From the NCBI GenBank assembly GCA_002393975.1, contig DGSM01000072.1, forward strand, positions 13,768-19,400: a stretch of DNA of 5,633 nucleotides. The letters are read 5' to 3'. The DNA comes from Clostridiales bacterium UBA4362 (GTDB lineage: Bacteria > Bacillota > Clostridia > TANB77 > CAG-508). The position numbers and the translations under genes are program-made. The first letter of the stretch is position 1. Each line of letters opens with the position of its first letter. Of this stretch, positions 1 through 3,963 are shown piece by piece. The notes below the pieces were generated by a model, which was not told the DNA's origin, did no database searches, and saw only the letters and a program-made list of their open reading frames with translations.

Positions 1-720
1 TTCAGGAAGATAGTTTAAAGGTCCTCCTAAAAAAGCAACATGGCCTCTAATTGGTCTTCCACAGGCAAGACCAGAAATAGTTTGATTAACAACTGCTTGA
101 AAGATTGAAGCAGCTATATCACTATTTGCGGCACCTTCATTTATTAATGGTTGAATATCGGTTTTAGCGAAAACTCCACAACGAGAAGCGATAGGGTAAA
201 TGATTTTATAATCTTTTGCAAGTTCATTTAACCCTTCTGGATCTGTATGTAAAAGTGATGCCATTTGATCAATAAATGCACCAGTTCCACCGGCACAAGT
301 TCCGTTCATTCTTTGTTCTATAGATTTTCCAAAATAAATAATTTTGGCATCTTCTCCACCAAGTTCTATTACTACATCTGTTTGAGGAATATATTTTTCA
401 ACAGCTCTTTTACAACTAACAACTTCTTGAATAAATGGGACATCAAGAAAATGTGATGCACTCATTGCGCCACTTCCTGTTAATGCTAGTGTAAATTCTG
501 CATCAGGATATTTTTTTGAAAGATCTTCAAGAACATTGCAAACTGTATTTTTTGTGTCAGAGAAATGTCTTTGATAGTCTTCAAAAATTATATTTAAGTC
601 GATATCCATTACAACGATTTTAACTGTTGTTGAACCTACATCTAATCCAACATGAAGTAGTTGTTTCTTATATTCATTTGATTTTTTTGTTGTTGAAGTT
701 TTCTTAGTCTTTTTGCTCAT
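1..720 (-). CDS. 2-hydroxyacyl-CoA dehydratase activase-type ATPase, N-terminal part (runs off the left edge)
   Basis: Reading leftward from ATG at 720, 240 codons are open to the window edge with no stop. The protein belongs to the BcrA/BadF/HgdC ATPase family (ASKHA fold), which uses ATP to push one electron into 2-hydroxyacyl-CoA dehydratases of anaerobic amino-acid fermentation. Visible motifs: phosphate-binding LDVGSTTVK (26-34), TGSG (81-84), ELGGEDAK (119-126), NGTCAGGTGAF (139-149), SRCGVFAKTDIQPL (179-192) and GHVAFLGGPL (226-235). C142 and C181 are 39 residues apart, the same spacing as the two cysteines of HgdC that hold the [4Fe-4S] cluster at the dimer interface. A lysine-rich tail of about 20 residues precedes the fold. 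The wording of the motifs (RHFSD, PQTDVVIELGGEDAK, IRGHVAFLGGPL) fits the very large fused cytoplasmic proteins of roughly 1,400 residues (two activase domains plus dehydratase-like parts) better than stand-alone HgdC. That is my recollection of the family, and the rest is outside the window. GGAGG (complement of 729-733) lies 8 bases before the ATG. Confidence 0.9.
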   Translation of the reverse strand, partial: MSKKTKKTSTTKKSNEYKKQLLHVGLDVGSTTVKIVVMDIDLNIIFEDYQRHFSDTKNTVCNVLEDLSKKYPDAEFTLALTGSGAMSASHFLDVPFIQEVVSCKRAVEKYIPQTDVVIELGGEDAKIIYFGKSIEQRMNGTCAGGTGAFIDQMASLLHTDPEGLNELAKDYKIIYPIASRCGVFAKTDIQPLINEGAANSDIAASIFQAVVNQTISGLACGRPIRGHVAFLGGPLNYLPE

Positions 721-748
721 TGAAAATACCTCCATATTTATCATTCAA

Positions 749-777
749 ATACTATTACAAAAAGCCAGTTTTGTCAA
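749..777 (-). promoter_or_regulatory. Promoter of the activase-type gene
   Basis: On the minus strand, TTGACA (complement of 772-777) and TAGTAT (complement of 749-754) are separated by exactly 17 bases, a near-consensus sigma-A type promoter. The predicted start is near 742, giving a leader of about 21 bases that carries GGAGG. A GGCTTTTT block sits in the spacer just before the -10 (complement of 759-766). Confidence 0.75.
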
Positions 778-794
778 TTAAAAAGCTATGATTA

Positions 795-823
795 TTGAAG
801 TTTTAAGGCTTTTTTGATATAAT
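795..823 (+). promoter_or_regulatory. Promoter of trmN6-rsmI, extended -10, predicts a leaderless mRNA
   Basis: TTGAAG (795-800) and TATAAT (818-823) are separated by 17 bases, with TG at 815-816 forming the extended -10 TGATATAAT. Counting from the -10 puts the first transcribed base at about 830-831, which is the first base of the trmN6 ATG or one base before it. There is therefore no room for a Shine-Dalgarno site. Confidence 0.7.
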
Positions 824-829
824 CAAAAA
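811..829. repeat. Perfect 19-bp palindrome over the -10 box, possible operator
   Basis: TTTTTGAT (811-818) and ATCAAAAA (822-829) are exact inverted copies around ATA. The palindrome covers the extended -10 and stops one base before the trmN6 ATG. The location is typical of a repressor operator, but the sequence is AT-rich and partly forced by the TATAAT box, so a chance origin is possible. Confidence 0.35.
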
Positions 830-830
830 T

Positions 831-1562
831 ATGGAAAGAATTGATGATTTGCAATTTGGAGGATTAAAGATTATCCAAGAGACTGATGGATTCTGTTTTG
901 GAATCGATAGTGTTATCTTGGCTCATTTTGCGTACCAATTTATAAAACCAAATAAAATAATTGCTGATTTAGGAACCGGTAATGGAGTACTAAGTCTTCT
1001 TTTAGCTAAAAAGGTAAATCCTAAAAAAATAATTGCTTTCGAAAAACAGCAAAACATTGCGGAAATGGCAAATAGAAGCGTTTTACTAAATAAATTAGAA
1101 AATGTTATTGAAGTTAAGAATGTTGATATAAGTGATATTAAGGTAGAAGCTTATGCTGAAAAATTTGATGTTATAATAACAAATCCACCTTACAAGAAGG
1201 AATCAACAGGAATTAATAGTCAAAATGATATGAAACAAATTGCTAGATTTGAAACAACAGCAGATATATATAAATGGTGTGAAATATCAAAATATATTTT
1301 GAAGGATACTGGCTCAATCTATATGTGTTATAGACCTGAAAGATTAAGTGAGCTATTTTCAGCTTTAAAGAAATCAAATTTTGAACCAAAAGAAATAAGA
1401 TTTGTCCATTCTAAAAAGGATTCTGAATCAAAGCTAGTGTTGATAAGAGCCACAAAGAATGGAAATGCATTTTTAAAGATACTAAGACCTTTAATTATTT
1501 ATAATGATGATGGATCATATAGTGATGAAATTTTAACTTATTATAAGGAGGATAGAGAATAA
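831..1562 (+). CDS. trmN6: tRNA1(Val) (adenine(37)-N6)-methyltransferase family protein (TrmN6/YfiC/YabB)
   Basis: This 243-residue class I SAM-dependent methyltransferase is expected to methylate N6 of A37 in a tRNA, in the cytoplasm. Visible features: the family start ERIDDLQFGGLKIIQ (2-16), the SAM-binding glycine loop DLGTGNG (46-52), an acidic residue at the end of strand 2 (AFEK, 69-72) and the N6-adenine catalytic motif NPPY (118-121). Length is normal for the YabB-type family. The ATG at 831 is the only reasonable start: the upstream frame reaches TAA at 804-806 with no ATG, GTG or TTG between. No ribosome site precedes it, and GGAGG at 858-862 lies inside the gene with no usable start behind it. 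The gene ends one base before rsmI, so the two form an operon. In Bacillus, yabB and rsmI are also neighbours, but with a small GIY-YIG gene (yazA) between them that is absent here. The exact tRNA target is inferred from family. Confidence 0.85.
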   Translation: MERIDDLQFGGLKIIQETDGFCFGIDSVILAHFAYQFIKPNKIIADLGTGNGVLSLLLAKKVNPKKIIAFEKQQNIAEMANRSVLLNKLENVIEVKNVDISDIKVEAYAEKFDVIITNPPYKKESTGINSQNDMKQIARFETTADIYKWCEISKYILKDTGSIYMCYRPERLSELFSALKKSNFEPKEIRFVHSKKDSESKLVLIRATKNGNAFLKILRPLIIYNDDGSYSDEILTYYKEDRE

Positions 1563-1563
1563 A

Positions 1564-2388
1564 ATGAGTGGTATATTATATTTAGTTGCTACACCTATAG
1601 GTAATCTAGAGGATATTACTTTAAGAGCAATCAATATATTAAAAGAAGTTGATTTAATAGCAGCTGAAGATAATAGACAAACATTAAAACTTCTAAATCA
1701 TTTAGAAATTTCTAAACCTTTAGTTACTTATCATAGACACAATGAAGATTCAGTAGCACCTAAGCTTATTGAAAAATTATTAGAAGGGAAAAACATTGCT
1801 GTTTGTACAGATGCTGGAACTCCAGGAATTTCAGATCCAGGAGAAACTGTTACAAAGCTTGCTATAGAAGAAGGTATAAAAGTTATTCCTATTCCAGGAG
1901 CATGTGCTTTTGTCAATGCTTTAATTGCATCTGGGTTAGATACCAATGAATTTAGCTTTTATGCATTTTTACCATTAAATAATAAATTAAGAAGAGCTAA
2001 ATTTGAGGAAATGGTTAATGATCAAAAAACTGTAATTTTTTACGAAGCTCCACATAGAATAAAAGAAACATTAGCTGAAATGCTTAAAACTTTTGGTGAC
2101 AGGAAATGCGCAATTGCGAAAGAACTTACTAAAATCCATGAATCTTTTTATAGAGGAAAGATTTCAGATGTAATAAAAACTTTTGAAGATATAAAAGATG
2201 TAAAAGGAGAGTTTGTTGTTTTAGTTGAAGGTATAAAGATTGAAAAAGAAAATGAATTGAATAAGCTTTCTTTAGAAGAACATTATAACTTTTATAAAAA
2301 TGAAGGATTAGAAAAAAAGGAAATAATAAAAAGAATTGCAAAAGATAGGGGAGTAAATAAGAACGAAATATATCAACATTTTGTATAA
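1564..2388 (+). CDS. rsmI: 16S rRNA (cytidine(1402)-2'-O)-methyltransferase
   Basis: RsmI adds the 2'-O-methyl group to C1402 in the decoding centre of 16S rRNA, using SAM. The 274-residue protein has full family length and the expected tetrapyrrole-methylase fold order: LYLVATPIGNLEDIT (5-19), AAEDNRQTLKLL (33-44), CTDAGTPGISDPGE (81-94), the SAM-loop region IPIPGACAFVNALIASGL (108-125), FYEAPHRIKETL (159-170), KELTKIHESFYRG (186-198) and KGEFVVLVEG (214-223). After a short charged linker, residues 234-274 form the small helical C-terminal domain found in many RsmI proteins. The start follows the trmN6 stop by one base. Its ribosome site AAGGAGG (1545-1551) lies inside the end of trmN6, with a rather long 12-base spacing, so translation is probably coupled. 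A terminator follows at once. All arginine codons in this gene and in trmN6 are AGA or AGG. Confidence 0.95.
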   Translation: MSGILYLVATPIGNLEDITLRAINILKEVDLIAAEDNRQTLKLLNHLEISKPLVTYHRHNEDSVAPKLIEKLLEGKNIAVCTDAGTPGISDPGETVTKLAIEEGIKVIPIPGACAFVNALIASGLDTNEFSFYAFLPLNNKLRRAKFEEMVNDQKTVIFYEAPHRIKETLAEMLKTFGDRKCAIAKELTKIHESFYRGKISDVIKTFEDIKDVKGEFVVLVEGIKIEKENELNKLSLEEHYNFYKNEGLEKKEIIKRIAKDRGVNKNEIYQHFV

Positions 2389-2397
2389 AAAAAGTGG

Positions 2398-2426
2398 AAA
2401 AGCCAAGCTATAAAGCTTGGCTTTTT
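2398..2426 (+). terminator. Rho-independent terminator of trmN6-rsmI, possibly bidirectional
   Basis: A perfect 12-bp stem, AAAAGCCAAGCT (2398-2409) with AGCTTGGCTTTT (2414-2425), encloses an ATAA loop. A T-run ends at 2426, ten bases after the rsmI stop. Read from the other strand the stem is followed by TTTT and, two C's and an A later, by CTTTTTTT. It could therefore also stop leftward transcripts coming from rlmH. Confidence 0.9.
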
Positions 2427-2563
2427 ATATATAATATATAAAAACATTTGTAAATTTTTGATATAAAAAATAGGAATATAATTAAAATAAAATTAAATAA
2501 AATTTAAATAAAAATAAAATAAAAAAATGTCGATTTTTGTAGAATAATGGCGAACGGTTTTAC

Positions 2564-2592
2564 TTGACATGGCAATACTTTGGGGTTATCAT
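2564..2592 (+). promoter_or_regulatory. Orphan sigma-A type promoter with no gene downstream
   Basis: TTGACA (2564-2569), exactly 17 bases, then TATCAT (2587-2592) make a near-consensus promoter. The predicted start is about 2599. No reading frame of use follows on this strand, and the next gene (rlmH) is on the other strand. A transcript would be a small RNA or antisense to rlmH. Alternatively, the promoter may be the leftover of a lost transposase gene. Confidence 0.5.
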
Positions 2593-2624
2593 AAGACCAT
2601 GATAATCATTTTATTTTTTATCAT
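2586..2624. repeat. Three alternating copies of TTATCAT / ATGATAA
   Basis: TTATCAT (2586-2592, overlapping the orphan -10), its inverse ATGATAA (2599-2605) and TTATCAT again (2618-2624) can pair in two ways. The second and third copies form a 7-bp stem with a 12-base loop at the predicted 5' end of the orphan transcript. The first and second form a DNA palindrome over the promoter. The stem is pure A-T except for one C-G pair, so it would be weak. Confidence 0.4.
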
Positions 2625-2708
2625 ATATTTTATTGTTAGGAAAATAATAATAAAAATAATTTCTAATTATTTAATAAAATATTATATTCCTTAAATAAAA
2701 TATCTAAT

Positions 2709-2905
2709 GTGGAGATTACTTTTCTATTTTGCCATTGATCCGTGGCGAAGCTCCTAAATTTTTAAAATTTATTATTTCACATATTTTTCAATTTTTTAAA
2801 TCCTTAGTATTTAGATCGGTTAATATATTCCCGTAAAATATAAATATGAATAAAACAAATAAGTGCCCCTACTTTATCTAAAACTTGGATTAAGGTAATC
2901 TCCAC
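2709..2905. mobile_element. 197-bp unit bounded by perfect 11-bp inverted repeats, MITE-like or structured RNA
   Basis: GTGGAGATTAC (2709-2719) is matched exactly by GTAATCTCCAC (2895-2905). Both outer edges are directly flanked by TAAT (2705-2708 and 2906-2909), which looks like a 4-bp target duplication. The interior has no coding frame and includes a perfect AT palindrome (2755-2771). The unit ends 5 bases before the last base of the rlmH stop codon and leaves that gene intact. As RNA the ends could form a 14-bp closing helix, since pairing extends through 2722/2892 with one G-U. A non-autonomous transposable element or terminal remnant is my preferred reading; a structured RNA is the alternative. 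Confidence 0.45.
2755..2771. repeat. Perfect 17-bp AT palindrome
   Basis: TAAATTTT and AAAATTTA are exact inverted copies around a central T, inside the 197-bp unit. In such AT-rich DNA this may be chance; no T-run or gene context marks it as a terminator. Confidence 0.3.
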
Positions 2906-2910
2906 TAATC

Positions 2911-3387
2911 TTATTTATGATATTTTTCATTATTATTGATTTTGAATGAACGATATATTTGTTCTAATAAGAATACTCTTATTAATTGGTGAGGAAAGGT
3001 CATTTTAGAAAAACAAATTCTTTCTTGGCATATTGATCTTAAAGAATCACTTGTTCCAAGCGAGCCACCAATTATAAAGTTTAGAGTACTATTAGCTAAT
3101 TGCAAACTATCAATTTTTTGAGCAAAGTCAACGGAAGTATATTCTTTGCCTTGTAAATCTAGTAGGATGTTGCATCCTTTAGGCAAAGCATTAGAAAGCT
3201 TAGTTGATTCTTGCTCTATTATTTTTTGTTCATCTGCTAAGCTTGCGTTATTTGGAATAACCTCATCACTTAATTCTATGATATTTAAAATGCAATATTT
3301 AGATAGTCTTTTAGAATATTCATCTATTGCATCTTTTAAATATTTTTCTTTAATTTTTCCTATACAAACTATATTTATATGTACCAT
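2911..3387 (-). CDS. rlmH: 23S rRNA (pseudouridine(1915)-N3)-methyltransferase
   Basis: RlmH is a SPOUT-class dimeric methyltransferase that methylates N3 of pseudouridine 1915 in helix 69 of 23S rRNA, acting on assembled 70S ribosomes. The 158-residue length is normal. Visible features: the N-terminal IVCIGKIKEKYLKDAIDEY (6-24), LDLQGKEYTSVDFA (76-89), the SAM-binding loop FIIGGSLG (104-111), the knot segment MTFPHQLIRVFLLEQIYR (129-146) and the invariant YHK end (156-158). The gene is thus complete even though an inverted-repeat unit ends within a few bases of its stop. No Shine-Dalgarno site precedes the ATG. The promoter is so close that the transcript should start on the ATG itself. The gene stands alone, convergent with rsmI and divergent from the unknown pair to its right. 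Confidence 0.95.
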   Translation of the reverse strand: MVHINIVCIGKIKEKYLKDAIDEYSKRLSKYCILNIIELSDEVIPNNASLADEQKIIEQESTKLSNALPKGCNILLDLQGKEYTSVDFAQKIDSLQLANSTLNFIIGGSLGTSDSLRSICQERICFSKMTFPHQLIRVFLLEQIYRSFKINNNEKYHK

Positions 3388-3393
3388 AGTCTA

Positions 3394-3423
3394 ATTATAT
3401 CATGATTTGTAATGTTACAGCAA
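3394..3423 (-). promoter_or_regulatory. Promoter of rlmH, extended -10, predicts a leaderless mRNA
   Basis: On the minus strand, TTGCTG (complement of 3418-3423), 18 bases, then TATAAT (complement of 3394-3399) preceded by TGA gives the extended -10 TGATATAAT, the same nine bases as at trmN6. Six bases separate the -10 from the ATG, so +1 falls on the A of the start codon. Confidence 0.65.
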
Positions 3424-3474
3424 GTTGAAGAAGTTTTCATTATTGTTAAGAAAAGATTGATATTAAACCAAAAG

Positions 3475-3503
3475 TTGTTTCACTATGATATACCTATTAT
3501 GTT
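3475..3503 (+). promoter_or_regulatory. Weak candidate promoter region for the unknown gene pair
   Basis: TTGTTT (3475-3480), 17 bases, TATGTT (3498-3503) is one candidate, but its start point near 3510 would leave only part of the ribosome site in the transcript. TATGAT at 3484-3489 gives a better start point (about 3496) but lacks a good -35. I cannot choose between them. A ribosome site AAAGGGA (3506-3512) follows. Confidence 0.25.
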
Positions 3504-3517
3504 AGAAAGGGATAATT

Positions 3518-3961
3518 ATGGATAATTTAACAGTTGCAATGACAAGGGAATATGTTGAAGTTTTAGAAATGTTAAAATTAATACCAAGAGAGGACTTTTT
3601 GAAAATTCCAAAAGAAAAAATTCAATTATATGAAAAATATAAAGATAGAAATTATAAATTCAAAATAAATCCAAATATTGATTTAGCATCTCAAAATATT
3701 TCTCGTGGTGCATATGCAATTTTCGTAAATCTATATAAAGAATATATAGCTACCCCTGAAGAAAAAAGTAATGTAGAGAATAGACTTCAATCAAATGAAA
3801 CTAAGAAAAAGGCATCTGTTATAAAAAGCAATGAGAATATACATATTGAAGAGGTAGACAAACCTCTTGAAAATGTTGCTATTGTAGAAACTAAAGATTC
3901 ATTTGTTAAAAAGATTATTAATAAGATAAAAACATTCTTTCATATGGGGGAGGTAAACTAA
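3518..3961 (+). CDS. Unknown 147-residue protein with an amphipathic C-terminal helix
   Basis: I do not recognise a named family. Residues 6-90 look like a small helical domain: VAMTREYVEVLEMLKLIP (6-23), a KIPKEKI turn (29-35), a KDRNYKFKINPNIDL strand-like stretch (42-56), then NISRGAYAIFVNLYKEYIATPEEK (60-83). I recall similar short proteins as conserved hypotheticals in gut Firmicutes, but cannot prove it here. Residues 91-127 are a charged, low-complexity linker. Residues 128-141 (SFVKKIINKIKTFF) would form a basic amphipathic helix with Lys on one face and Phe/Ile on the other, suggesting membrane-surface or partner binding. There is no signal peptide or membrane-spanning segment. The start has AAAGGGA 5 bases upstream. 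The stop TAA shares its last base with the ATG of the next gene, so the two proteins are translationally coupled and probably act together. An immunity or adaptor role is possible but speculative. Confidence 0.8.
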   Translation: MDNLTVAMTREYVEVLEMLKLIPREDFLKIPKEKIQLYEKYKDRNYKFKINPNIDLASQNISRGAYAIFVNLYKEYIATPEEKSNVENRLQSNETKKKASVIKSNENIHIEEVDKPLENVAIVETKDSFVKKIINKIKTFFHMGEVN

Positions 3962-3963
3962 TG
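3946..3963 (+). promoter_or_regulatory. Strong ribosome site and TAATG stop-start overlap
   Basis: GGGGGAGG (3946-3953), within the last codons of the 147-residue gene, lies 7 bases before ATG 3961. That ATG begins on the last base of the upstream TAA (3959-3961). This is the strongest ribosome site in the window. It fixes the start of the long gene and predicts high or coupled translation of it. Confidence 0.85.

Larger units (their letters stand above)
2427..2910. other. Gene-free stretch between rsmI and rlmH
   Basis: I find no convincing protein-coding frame, tRNA or rRNA in these 484 bases. The stretch holds a 54-base run of only A and T (2475-2528), an orphan promoter (2564-2592), a small hairpin (2599-2624) and a 197-bp inverted-repeat unit (2709-2905). 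Fragments such as TGTCGA at 2528-2533 and repeated TGGCGAA / TGGCAA words (about 2549-2554, 2570-2575, 2741-2747 and, on the minus strand, near 2731-2736) resemble transposon ends. My best guess at family is IS21-like, at low confidence. No transposase remains. Confidence 0.6.

Noticed and set aside
265..456. 63-codon open frame on the plus strand
   Set aside because: It lies wholly inside the activase gene on the other strand, which has clear conserved motifs. The shadow product is low-complexity and has no ribosome site.
858..862. GGAGG inside trmN6 as the site for a later start
   Set aside because: No ATG, GTG or TTG follows at a usable distance in frame, and a later start would remove the conserved ERIDDLQFGGLKIIQ segment.
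1731..2341. Two minus-strand open frames inside rsmI
   Set aside because: They are antisense to a full-length RsmI with intact motifs, and their products look like nothing known.
2709..2760. tRNA or C-terminal transposase fragment in the inverted-repeat unit
   Set aside because: No cloverleaf arms could be formed, and the short translated pieces on both strands are broken by stops and match nothing I recognise.
3146..3394. 82-codon plus-strand frame opposite rlmH
   Set aside because: It is antisense to RlmH codons and has no promoter or ribosome site of its own.
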